DNA from: Clostridia bacterium
GTDB taxonomy: Bacteria; Bacillota; Clostridia; Christensenellales; Aristaeellaceae
Length of the DNA: 42,641 nucleotides
Reading direction: 5' to 3'
Assembly: GCA_017552615.1 (NCBI GenBank)
Contig: JAFZPI010000009.1
Location: 1 to 42,641 of the forward strand
Below, piece by piece: positions 14,211-21,555 of the stretch. A model generated the notes under the pieces. That model ran no database searches. It was not told the origin of the DNA and worked only from the letters and a program-made list of their open reading frames with translations. The first letter of the stretch is position 1. Every line of letters starts with the position of its first letter. The position numbers and the translations under genes were made by a program.

Positions 14211-15620
14211 ATGCTGCAAGACATTCTTAACTTTTTGCTAACGAACTGGTATTGGGTTCTCGCTGGATTAGTTGCCCTGATTATTTTGATTAAGTTTATA
14301 CCACGATACAAAATTGCGCCTCCGGATACGGCTTTGATCATTTCTGGATTGATTCGTAGAAACTATAAGGTCCGCAATCCTGATGGGACTGTTGCCACAA
14401 AGAAATTCGGATATCGGATTGTTCGAGGAGGCTCCACATTCTATGTTCCGGCAATCCAGCGGATTGACCAGTTGGACATGTGCCTGACGCAGGTAGACAT
14501 CAGGACTGCGCTTCCAGTGCCGACAAAAGAATATATCTCGGTTTTGGTTGATGCAGTAGCAAACATCAAGATCGGTTCTGATGATTTGTCTATCGCTACG
14601 GCTGCCGAGCAACTCTTGCATTATGATACGACACAAATCAAGGCCTTGGCCAAGGATGTCCTGGAAGGCAATATGCGTGAAATCATTGGTCAAATGACCA
14701 TTGCAGAGCTTGTACAGAACAGAGACAAGTTTGCCCAGGAGTCTATCAAGGCCGCCATGGCTGACATGAGCAATATGGGTCTTGAGATCATCAACTTGAC
14801 CATTCAAAATTTCTCAGACAAAGATGGCAATGTCATTGATATCATGGCTGCAAGGAATGTGGCCGAGAAAGAACAGGACAAGCGAATAGCCGAAGCTGCA
14901 GCAGAGAAAGAATCAAGGTTTGCAGAGATGCAGGCAGAGGCTGAAATTGCGCGTCAAAACCGCGACGTGGAAGTGCAGAAAGCTGCTTTCAAGCAGGAAA
15001 CAGAGGAAGCCCGCGCGCGGGCTGAGATGGCCTACAAAATTGAGCAAGAACGTATTCAGAAGACCTTTGAAACGGAGCATGCTGCGGCTGAGTTGACCCG
15101 TTTGGAAAAAGAAACCGAACTCAAGCGTCAAGCTGTTGAAATTGAGAGAGAAAAACTGAACCTGGAAATCCGTGAAAAGGCGGCGGCAGAAAAAGACCGC
15201 AGAATCGCTGAAGCAGAAGCAGAACGCGTTGCCCGCCAAGCAGAGGCGGATGCCGCGCTTTATGCAGCTCAAAAGGAAGCCGAAGCTATTCGCCTGAAAG
15301 GTGAAGCGGAAGCGGAAGCCATGCGCATGAAAGCCGAAGCAATGCAGCTTTATGGACAGGCAGCCATGATGGAAATGATTTCCGATAAGTTGCCGGATAT
15401 CGCCCGTGCTGTGTCTGAGCCGTTGAGCAAGACAGACAAGATTATCCTCTTTGGCGAAGGCGGCGCAACGTCCATGGCGAAAGATACAGCCGGAACAATG
15501 CTTCAAACTTTTGAAGCCGTAAAGCAAGCCGTAGGCTTGGATATTCCCAAGGCGATCCGTGATGTTACAACAGGCGGTCTTGTTGGTAAAGCGGTGCAGG
15601 AAACAAGTGAAGTGGAATAA
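14211..15620 (+). CDS. Flotillin-like SPFH-domain protein
   Basis: 469 aa. One N-terminal membrane segment (about 12-30, WYWVLAGLVALIILIKFI), then an SPFH/band-7 domain (about 33-205, including APPDTALIISG and FYVPAIQRIDQLDM), then a long Ala/Glu-rich coiled coil (about 215-375) and a flexible C-terminus. This is the layout of flotillins, which scaffold membrane microdomains and affect signalling and fluidity. ATG at 14211 has AAAGGAGAAG upstream. It has its own consensus promoter and a strong terminator. No NfeD-type partner gene is adjacent, unlike many floT/yqiK loci. Codon and base composition are visibly more AT-rich than the flanking genes, consistent with high expression or acquisition. 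Confidence 0.92.
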   Translation: MLQDILNFLLTNWYWVLAGLVALIILIKFIPRYKIAPPDTALIISGLIRRNYKVRNPDGTVATKKFGYRIVRGGSTFYVPAIQRIDQLDMCLTQVDIRTALPVPTKEYISVLVDAVANIKIGSDDLSIATAAEQLLHYDTTQIKALAKDVLEGNMREIIGQMTIAELVQNRDKFAQESIKAAMADMSNMGLEIINLTIQNFSDKDGNVIDIMAARNVAEKEQDKRIAEAAAEKESRFAEMQAEAEIARQNRDVEVQKAAFKQETEEARARAEMAYKIEQERIQKTFETEHAAAELTRLEKETELKRQAVEIEREKLNLEIREKAAAEKDRRIAEAEAERVARQAEADAALYAAQKEAEAIRLKGEAEAEAMRMKAEAMQLYGQAAMMEMISDKLPDIARAVSEPLSKTDKIILFGEGGATSMAKDTAGTMLQTFEAVKQAVGLDIPKAIRDVTTGGLVGKAVQETSEVE

Positions 15621-15652
15621 GTCTCCAAGGGATATTTGAAATCAATAAAACA

Positions 15653-15675
15653 AAGAGGGGGCATTTCCCCTCTTT
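15653..15675 (+). terminator. Terminator of the flotillin-like gene
   Basis: AAAGAGGGG and CCCCTCTTT pair around CATTT-type loop, followed by a T-run. Confidence 0.92.
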
Positions 15676-15742
15676 TTGAATATAGAAGACTTGACAGACC
15701 AAGCTTGTTGAGTAGGAAAACGCGTTTTTGCTCTATTAGGAT

Positions 15743-16921
15743 TCACCACCTCACCTGCCACCGCTCCGAGTACTCTCCTTTAACATCGTGATGATCCTGT
15801 CCAACGGTTTTCCCTTCGGCAGCCGCCTTCTCCCGCAGCAGTCGGTCGAATTCTTCCTCATCAAAGGGAATCCCGACCTCTGTCCCATCCTTCCAGGCGG
15901 AGAGATACGCCGCGTTCGAGATCGAAAGCTCGTTCAGGCCGTCCGCTCCGGGGGCAATGAGGGGTTCGCCGTGGAGGATGTGATTGGCAAAATTCTGCAG
16001 GATGCCGCGGTGAGCGGTTTCCTCGCCTTCGGGGAGGATTTCTTCCTCACCGACGGGGATGTGTGCGAGGCTCTCTTTCGACGTAAAGCGCACCTCGTCT
16101 TCATCCTGAACCAGCCACCAGAGTTTCATCTTCCCGTTTTCGAGAACCAGCTTGCCCCGGGTGCCGCTGATCTCCAGCCGGTTGGTACCGGGGTACTCGC
16201 CTGTGGAGGTGACAAACAGACCCGTCGCGCCGTTGGTATACCGGGCGAAGAGCGTGGCGTCGTCCTCCACGGCGATGCGGTGGTAGCGGGCCACGTCGCA
16301 CTGGGCGCGGAGGCTCACCGGCATGCCGCAGATCCATTGCCAGAGGTCGAGGTTGTGGGGCGCCTGGTTCAGCAGGACGCCGCCGCCTTCCCCGGCCCAG
16401 GTCGCGCGCCAGGCGGAACTGTCGTAATAGGCCTGGGTGCGGTACCAGTTGGTGATGATCCACACGCTGCGCTTGAGCTCACCCAGGACGCCGGTCTGCA
16501 CCAGCTCCCGGGCCTTGCGGAAGAGCGGGTTGGTGCGCTGATTCAGCATGATAGCATAGGTTTTCCCGGTTTCTTCGGCTGCCCGGACAGCTTCCCTGGC
16601 CCGAAAGACACTGATATCTACAGGCTTTTCGGAGAGGACATGAAGCCCCGCCCGAAGCGCCGCTGCGGCGATTTCCGCATGCAGCGGGTGCGGTGTGGCG
16701 ATGAGGATGGCGTCAGCGGTTCCGGAGGTCAGCAGTTCGTGCCAGTTGATAAAGCGCGGGACATCGGGGAAGCGTTCCGCACACCATTGCAGGCGTGATT
16801 CCTGAATGTCACAGACCGCCGCCAGCGTCAGGCCTTCCACTTGGCCGGACGCAATACACTGGGCGTGGGCGCTGCCCATATTGCCCACACCGATGACGGC
16901 AATGCGAATGCTGTCTGTCAT
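15743..16921 (-). CDS. Gfo/Idh/MocA family oxidoreductase, paralogue 1
   Basis: 392 aa. N-terminal Rossmann fold with IAVIGVGNMGSAHA (NAD(P)-binding) and the catalytic-lysine motif SEKPVD; C-terminal beta-sheet domain with GEGGGVLLNQAPHNLDLWQW, carrying the histidine used by the family. These enzymes oxidise or reduce a sugar or cyclitol hydroxyl in the cytoplasm. The start is ATG at 16921, with GGAGG 5-8 nt upstream, rather than an ATG 27 bp further out. It is the last gene of a four-gene carbohydrate cluster and closely resembles its upstream neighbour (same NWYR, AWRATWAGEGGGVLLNQ block), so the pair arose by duplication. Confidence 0.93.
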   Translation of the reverse strand: MTDSIRIAVIGVGNMGSAHAQCIASGQVEGLTLAAVCDIQESRLQWCAERFPDVPRFINWHELLTSGTADAILIATPHPLHAEIAAAALRAGLHVLSEKPVDISVFRAREAVRAAEETGKTYAIMLNQRTNPLFRKARELVQTGVLGELKRSVWIITNWYRTQAYYDSSAWRATWAGEGGGVLLNQAPHNLDLWQWICGMPVSLRAQCDVARYHRIAVEDDATLFARYTNGATGLFVTSTGEYPGTNRLEISGTRGKLVLENGKMKLWWLVQDEDEVRFTSKESLAHIPVGEEEILPEGEETAHRGILQNFANHILHGEPLIAPGADGLNELSISNAAYLSAWKDGTEVGIPFDEEEFDRLLREKAAAEGKTVGQDHHDVKGEYSERWQVRW

Positions 16922-16931
16922 AATGCCTCCG

Positions 16932-18110
16932 TTATTTGGCCCCGGCAAAACTGTTTCCGGTATCTGCCACGACCGCGGTGCCGCCGGTCTTGCGGCGGGA
17001 GGTGGCGACGCGATTCATGAGTTCATTATAATACTGGTCCTCATCGAACGGCAAAGCGACGGTCTTGCCGGTAAAGGCAGAAAGGTGCATGGCATTGGAG
17101 AGGGTCAGGCCGTTGATGCCCTCGGCGCCGCCGGCGACCAGGGGCTCGCCCCGGAGGATCGCTGCGGCCCAGCGCTGCAGCACGCCGCGGTGCTGGGGGT
17201 TCTCGCCGTCGGTCTCCGGCTCAAAGCTGTGTCCCGGGACACTTCCGAAGGGCAGTTTATTTGTCTTCATCCAGTCCTGTTCGAGGTCTTCCAGCTCATA
17301 GACCGTGAGTTTGTCTTCTTCGCAGACCAGCTGCGCACCGTCCATCTGGACCTCAAAGCGGTTTGTGCCGTGGGGGTCGCCCGTGGAGGTGATGAAGACG
17401 CCGGTGTGGCCGTCGGGCCAGGTCATCAGCGCGGTAACGTCGTCCTCGACTTCAATGTCGTGCCACTGGCCGAAGCGCATGGAAGCCTGCACGGTCGCCG
17501 GCATGCCGAGGATCCATTGGAAGAGATCCAGCTGGTGCGGGCACTGGTTCAGCAGGACGCCGCCGCCCTCTCCGGCCCATGTCGCGCGCCAGTCGCCGCT
17601 GTCATAGTAAAACTGGCTCCTGTACCAGTTGGTGATCAGCCAGTTGGCCCGGCGCACACGGCCGTACTTCCCGCTCTGCACGAGCTCCCGCATCTTACGG
17701 TAGACGCAGTTGGTGCGCTGATTGAACATCATCCCGAAAACTACGGCCGGGTGGGCTGCCGCACAGGCATTCATCTCCCGGACCTGTTTCGTGTAGACGC
17801 CTGCGGGCTTGTCGCACATAACATGGATACCCCGCTCAAGGCACGCCATCACATATTTGGGATGGTCATAATGGGGCACAGTCACGACGCATGCGTCGAT
17901 AAGTCCGCTGTCGAGCATGGCGATGGTGTCGTCAAACCGCGCGACGCTCTCCGGGAGCGTTTTCTCTGCCCATTCCAGCCGCGCAGGGTTGATGTCCGCC
18001 ACCGCCGCGAGGGTCAGCTCCACCTCTGGCCATTCCCCGAGACTGATGGAGCGCGCATAATAAGATCCCTGGTTGCCGATGCCGATGATGCCGAGACGGA
18101 TAGTAGCCAT
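16932..18110 (-). CDS. Gfo/Idh/MocA family oxidoreductase, paralogue 2
   Basis: 392 aa. Rossmann motif LGIIGIGNQGSYYA, catalytic-lysine motif CDKPAG (DKP in place of the more usual EKP), MMFNQRTN and DWRATWAGEGGGVLLNQCPH in the C-terminal domain. Oxidises or reduces a sugar-type substrate with NAD(P); the exact one is unknown. ATG at 18110 is preceded by GGAGGAGG. It lies 10 bp upstream of paralogue 1. Having two related enzymes side by side suggests sequential oxidation and reduction (for example forming and then reducing a keto-sugar) or two related substrates. Confidence 0.93.
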   Translation of the reverse strand: MATIRLGIIGIGNQGSYYARSISLGEWPEVELTLAAVADINPARLEWAEKTLPESVARFDDTIAMLDSGLIDACVVTVPHYDHPKYVMACLERGIHVMCDKPAGVYTKQVREMNACAAAHPAVVFGMMFNQRTNCVYRKMRELVQSGKYGRVRRANWLITNWYRSQFYYDSGDWRATWAGEGGGVLLNQCPHQLDLFQWILGMPATVQASMRFGQWHDIEVEDDVTALMTWPDGHTGVFITSTGDPHGTNRFEVQMDGAQLVCEEDKLTVYELEDLEQDWMKTNKLPFGSVPGHSFEPETDGENPQHRGVLQRWAAAILRGEPLVAGGAEGINGLTLSNAMHLSAFTGKTVALPFDEDQYYNELMNRVATSRRKTGGTAVVADTGNSFAGAK

Positions 18111-18129
18111 ATGGGAACCTCCTCCATCG

Positions 18130-18224
18130 CGCGCGACGGGGTCGCGCGTAGTTCACAATTTTGTAATGCTACTGAGAATTTTTCCCGATTTTGTCGAAAT
18201 TCTCAATAGCACTGAGAATTTTGT
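18130..18224. promoter_or_regulatory. Repeat-rich intergenic control region between TIM-barrel and Gfo/Idh genes
   Basis: ACTGAGAATTTT occurs twice exactly 40 bp apart (18171 and 18211). The second copy forms AAATTCTCA-7 bp-TGAGAATTT (18197-18221), a perfect 9-bp inverted repeat. ATTTTGT occurs at 18158, 18188 and 18218, exactly 30 bp apart. Next to the Gfo/Idh start lies a hairpin CGCGCGAC-GGG-GTCGCGCG (18130-18148). It looks like operator sites plus a leader hairpin for the two oxidoreductase genes; no clear promoter hexamers were found. Confidence 0.5.
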
Positions 18225-18228
18225 CTTT

Positions 18229-18978
18229 TTACGCAAATCCCCGGCTTCGCAGGTAATCATACGACCTCTTCAGGCAGTCCAGCGGGTCCTCTCCGTTGCA
18301 GTCATCCTGTTCGACAAGCATCCACTCCGTGCTGCCGGCTTCGGCTTTCTCGAAGACCCGGTCGAAGTTGATGTTGCCCTCGCCGATCGGGGCCATTTTC
18401 CGGCCGTAAGCGTAGTCTTTCAGGTGGATGACCGGGATGCGTCCGGCCAGCTTTTCCAGCCACTGCGCCGGGTCGCCGCCGCCGGCCTGGACCCAGAAAG
18501 TGTCGAGCGTGAAGCCCATTTCTTCCGGGGGATAGGCCTCCGCGAGCCATTGCAGGATGGGCATTCCATCTATGTGCCGGAACTCCTGGTCGTGGTTGTG
18601 GTACATAAAGTACTTCCCGCTTGCGCGGAAGGCTTTCATCACGGGTTCAAACAGCTTCTGGAAATCCTCCTGGCCCATATGATCTTCGTCTTTCCACGAC
18701 CACCAGCCCAGGCCGATGCAGCGGCATCCAAAAACATCGTGATCCGCGATGATTTTCGCGGTTTCCCCGGTGAGCCGCGGGACGGGCGTGTGCGTCAGGA
18801 CACATTGCAGGCTGTTCTTCGCGAGCTCGGATTTCAGCCACTCCGCTTCGAACGGACAGGTCGCCGAGACCTGTACAGCCGTGTAGCCGATGTCCGCTAC
18901 ACGCTTCAAGGCTTCGGCAAACCCGTCAAGGGTCTGGGTCATCTCTCGGAGGGTAAAAAGTTGGGCGCCGATCCTCAT
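18229..18978 (-). CDS. TIM-barrel sugar-phosphate isomerase/epimerase-like protein (AP endonuclease 2 superfamily), 249 aa
   Basis: 249 aa with the IolE/xylose-isomerase-like fold. Motifs: MRIGAQLFTLRE (strand 1), GYTAVQVSA, the metal-ligand region MYHNHDQEF, MGFTLDTFWVQAGG, IPVIHLKDY and the final GEGNINFD. A divalent metal site formed by Glu/Asp/His is expected. Family members epimerise, dehydrate or isomerise keto-sugars and inosose; others cleave 3-keto-glycosides. It lies 4 bp downstream of a second TIM-barrel gene and upstream of two Gfo/Idh genes, which points to a pathway with oxidised sugar intermediates. The stop codon borders the repeat-rich intergenic region. Confidence 0.9.
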   Translation of the reverse strand: MRIGAQLFTLREMTQTLDGFAEALKRVADIGYTAVQVSATCPFEAEWLKSELAKNSLQCVLTHTPVPRLTGETAKIIADHDVFGCRCIGLGWWSWKDEDHMGQEDFQKLFEPVMKAFRASGKYFMYHNHDQEFRHIDGMPILQWLAEAYPPEEMGFTLDTFWVQAGGGDPAQWLEKLAGRIPVIHLKDYAYGRKMAPIGEGNINFDRVFEKAEAGSTEWMLVEQDDCNGEDPLDCLKRSYDYLRSRGFA

Positions 18979-18982
18979 GGCC

Positions 18983-19834
18983 TCAGGCCTCCTCCAGAAT
19001 CTTCCTCAGGGCTCCGCAGGCCGCGTCAAAGGCCGCGTCAGCGTTTTCATAGGTGTAATTGCCCACCGTGCTGCGCTCGCCATCGCGCTCCAAGGCCTTC
19101 AGACCGGCAAAGACCGTCAAGTGTGGCTCCACCGTCATGGCCGTACCGCCGCGGGCAAGGAAATCCTTCACGATCTCCGGGACATGGCCGTCGCCACATC
19201 CGGCGGGGACCACCCGGCCGTCCGCGAAGAACGCATCCTTGATGTGCAGATAGTCGATACGGTCTTTCAGCATTTCCCATGCTTCAAGCGTATCTTGGCC
19301 GGACTGAACATAATTGGCGGGATCAAAGATACCCAACAGGCGCTTTTCAGTCGTCAGCAGATCGAAGCAGCGTACTGCGTTGTCGCCGTAAATACCTTTT
19401 TCGTTCTCATGGCAGAGGAGGACACCGCTGCCTTCGCAGGCGTCGAGCATGGCGCCGAGCCAGTCGAAGACCTGGCCGCGAGCGTCTTCCGGGGTTTGTC
19501 CTTCCTTCGGGTAGAAGGAGAACATCCGGATGCGACCGGCGCCAAGGATATGGGCAAGTTCGACTGTGTGTTTCAGCTTGTCCAGATGGTCGGCGAAATC
19601 GTCCGCGAGGCTGATCTTTCCGATAGGGGAACCCAGGGAACGGACCTTCTGTCCGGCGTCGTCGAGCATCCGGCGGATTTCACGGGCTTTCTCAAAGGAA
19701 AGGTCGGAGATGCTCTGGCCATCCACGCCGCGCAGTTCAGGGCCGGTCAGGTGGTTGCGCAGCATAGCTTTGATCTGCTCTGCAAGGAATGGACTTGCTT
19801 CGTCTGAGAACGCATAGATTTCCGGCTTGTTCAT
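18983..19834 (-). CDS. TIM-barrel sugar-phosphate isomerase/epimerase-like protein, 283 aa
   Basis: About 283 aa. MNKPEIYAFSDEASP is the start; the open frame continues upstream, but AGGAGGC lies at the right distance before this ATG and a promoter is just beyond. Motifs: LRGVDGQSISDL, RIRMFSFYPKEG, VLLCHENEKGIYGD (metal-ligand region), LLGIFDPANYVQSG, IDYLHIKDA and VPAGCGDGHVPEI. These are the strands and ligands of AP_endonuc_2-type isomerases. Only distantly similar to the downstream TIM-barrel protein, so it probably has a different step. It is first in the cluster 19834-15743. Confidence 0.9.
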   Translation of the reverse strand: MNKPEIYAFSDEASPFLAEQIKAMLRNHLTGPELRGVDGQSISDLSFEKAREIRRMLDDAGQKVRSLGSPIGKISLADDFADHLDKLKHTVELAHILGAGRIRMFSFYPKEGQTPEDARGQVFDWLGAMLDACEGSGVLLCHENEKGIYGDNAVRCFDLLTTEKRLLGIFDPANYVQSGQDTLEAWEMLKDRIDYLHIKDAFFADGRVVPAGCGDGHVPEIVKDFLARGGTAMTVEPHLTVFAGLKALERDGERSTVGNYTYENADAAFDAACGALRKILEEA

Positions 19835-19867
19835 ACAGCTGCCTCCTGTGGTTGCTTTACTGGTGCC

Positions 19868-19896
19868 AGTATAGCGCAGGAAGGGCGGGTTGTAAA
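19868..19896 (-). promoter_or_regulatory. Promoter of the TIM-barrel/Gfo-Idh cluster
   Basis: On the minus strand TTTACA (19891-19896), 17-bp spacer, TATACT (19868-19873). The sequence CTGGTGCCAGTA overlapping the -10 is a short palindrome (CTGGcaCCAG on the other strand) that could be an operator. Confidence 0.75.
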
Positions 19897-19923
19897 TGGG
19901 ATACGCTTCCAAAAACACGACAG

Positions 19924-19959
19924 AAAAACGCCTGGCGATGCGTGAAACGGCCAGGCGTT
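19924..19959 (-). terminator. Terminator of the ECF fusion gene
   Basis: On the minus strand AACGCCTGGC and GCCAGGCGTT pair (10 bp), followed by TTTC. Confidence 0.88.
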
Positions 19960-19974
19960 CGGATCGTGTTGCCA

Positions 19975-21267
19975 TCACAGGATATAATCCGTGATGCAAT
20001 CGTACCAGTGAACATAGGTCACGCCGTTGACGACGATGCGCTCGTTGTCTGGGAGGCGCTCGCTCCAGAGTTTCCCGCCGGGGATGACATGCCAGTCGTC
20101 GCGGTTGAAGCGCCGCCAGAGGATTGTGCGGCCGTTCCGGTCCAGATATTGTTCGGAGACGACGCCGTCATTATACGTATAGCAATCCGTTACGCAGACG
20201 GTATCATAAGTATTACCGTTGATGGTCACGGTGTACCGGCCGGTGACGTCCAGCAGGAAGGGCTTTTCCTTGGCGGTGACGGTGTTTCCTTCTCGGACGA
20301 TGTCCCCCTTCGGGAAGAGGTTGATTTCGTTCCCGCAGTTGTCCTCGCCGAAGCCCCAGTTGTCGAGGAAGGCGTCGCCGTCAAGGAATGTGTAGAGCCT
20401 GCGGACGCCGTCCTCCATGTGGCTCTCCGCCAGCAGGCGGCAGTAGGTGTCTGTCAGCTGGGCGACGAAGTGGCGCGTGACTTCTTCCTGGCCGCCGGCG
20501 CTGTTGCAGTCCATGGGGCTGGTCTCGACGGCTTTGATCTCTACGCCCCGGATGCCGTGGACCTCCGCCGGGCCGGTCACTTCCATGGCGCACATTTCGG
20601 TGCGGGTTTTCTCCGGGAAATCATACATGGCCCAAGTCAGCTTTTCGCCGATGCGGGGCACCAGGAACCACCCCATGAGCTCTTCCCAGCGGACGGGGAA
20701 GGGCGGTTGGTCCAAAGGCGTGATGGTATATTCGGGAATGATGTCAGGCAGTTTTTTCATAGCTTTCTCTTCTTTCTTTGTGCTCTTAGTGGACGGATAC
20801 GGATACTGCTCCCGGAAGCGCTCCCGGGCGTGATGCAGGCGGCTCTTGACTGTGCCGAGGGGGATACGGAGGGTTTCCGCGATCTTCGCTTGGGGCCAGT
20901 TCCGGAAGTAGGCCAGACCAAGGATCTGGCGGTCGGCTTTGCTCAGCTTTTCCAGGGTTTCCCGGACTGCACTGTCTTCGGTTCTTCCAGACAGGCTGCG
21001 GGTATCGGGCCTTTCGGGCAGGACTTCCACCGGGATCTCCGGGGATTTGGCTTTGGCGCGGAAGTAGTCCGCGCATTTGTTCCTGGCGATGGCCAGGAGC
21101 CAGCCCTTGAAAGCTGCGGGATTGTGCAGTGCGTTCCGGTTGGCGGAAGCGGCGGCACAGGTTTCCTGGAGGATGTCCTCAGCGTCGAACCTGTGGTCGA
21201 TCCGGAAGAAGACAAAGCGCTGCAGCACAGGCAGGTTCTCCCGCAGGAGTTCCTCAAACGTGTCCAT
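19975..21267 (-). CDS. ECF sigma factor with long C-terminal extension domain
   Basis: About 430 aa, far longer than a normal ECF sigma (160-200). Residues 1-75 are sigma region 2 (FDAEDILQETCAAA, FKGWLLAIARNKCADYFR); about 105-155 are region 4 (IAETLRIPLGTVKSRLHHAR). A Lys/Ser/Thr-rich linker (STKSTKKEEKAMKK) leads to about 260 residues of mixed beta structure with many Trp, Tyr and Cys (RWEELMGWFLVPRIGEKLTW, MEVTGPAEVHGIRGVEI, and an end YVHWYDCITDYIL). I do not recognise this domain. It may sense a ligand and control the sigma part, replacing an anti-sigma factor. The ATG at 21267 is chosen for its GGTGAGG; an in-frame ATG lies 15 codons upstream. An internal ATG at the linker could also start the C-terminal part alone. 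Confidence 0.85.
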   Translation of the reverse strand: MDTFEELLRENLPVLQRFVFFRIDHRFDAEDILQETCAAASANRNALHNPAAFKGWLLAIARNKCADYFRAKAKSPEIPVEVLPERPDTRSLSGRTEDSAVRETLEKLSKADRQILGLAYFRNWPQAKIAETLRIPLGTVKSRLHHARERFREQYPYPSTKSTKKEEKAMKKLPDIIPEYTITPLDQPPFPVRWEELMGWFLVPRIGEKLTWAMYDFPEKTRTEMCAMEVTGPAEVHGIRGVEIKAVETSPMDCNSAGGQEEVTRHFVAQLTDTYCRLLAESHMEDGVRRLYTFLDGDAFLDNWGFGEDNCGNEINLFPKGDIVREGNTVTAKEKPFLLDVTGRYTVTINGNTYDTVCVTDCYTYNDGVVSEQYLDRNGRTILWRRFNRDDWHVIPGGKLWSERLPDNERIVVNGVTYVHWYDCITDYIL

Positions 21268-21379
21268 CGCCTCACCACCTTTCCGAATGAGATGTTCTGA
21301 AATCGATTTCACCCTTCAAGACGGAGAAGAGTGACCAAAGGTTCATTTTCCAACAAAAATCTTAGGGATTGCCGAAAAC

Positions 21380-21388
21380 AGTATAGCA
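21380..21388 (-). promoter_or_regulatory. Extended -10 promoter of the ECF fusion gene
   Basis: On the minus strand TGCTATACT is an extended -10 element; no good -35 is seen. Confidence 0.55.
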
Positions 21389-21451
21389 CAAAGTGCCTAT
21401 TCCGAGACAGAATAACATATGGAAGATATTGGAACATTCTTGTAAAACCTC

Positions 21452-21480
21452 TTGTTTTCATGCAATGATTATGTTAAAAT
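21452..21480 (+). promoter_or_regulatory. Promoter of the alpha/beta-hydrolase membrane protein
   Basis: TTGTTT (21452-21457), 17-bp spacer, TAAAAT (21475-21480), divergent from the ECF fusion promoter. Confidence 0.65.
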
Positions 21481-21555
21481 TGTTTCAGCCAAAGCCGAGG
21501 ATACGGCGCAATCGAATCTCCGTGACAGACAAATGAAAAGAAAGGAAGGTTTCCC

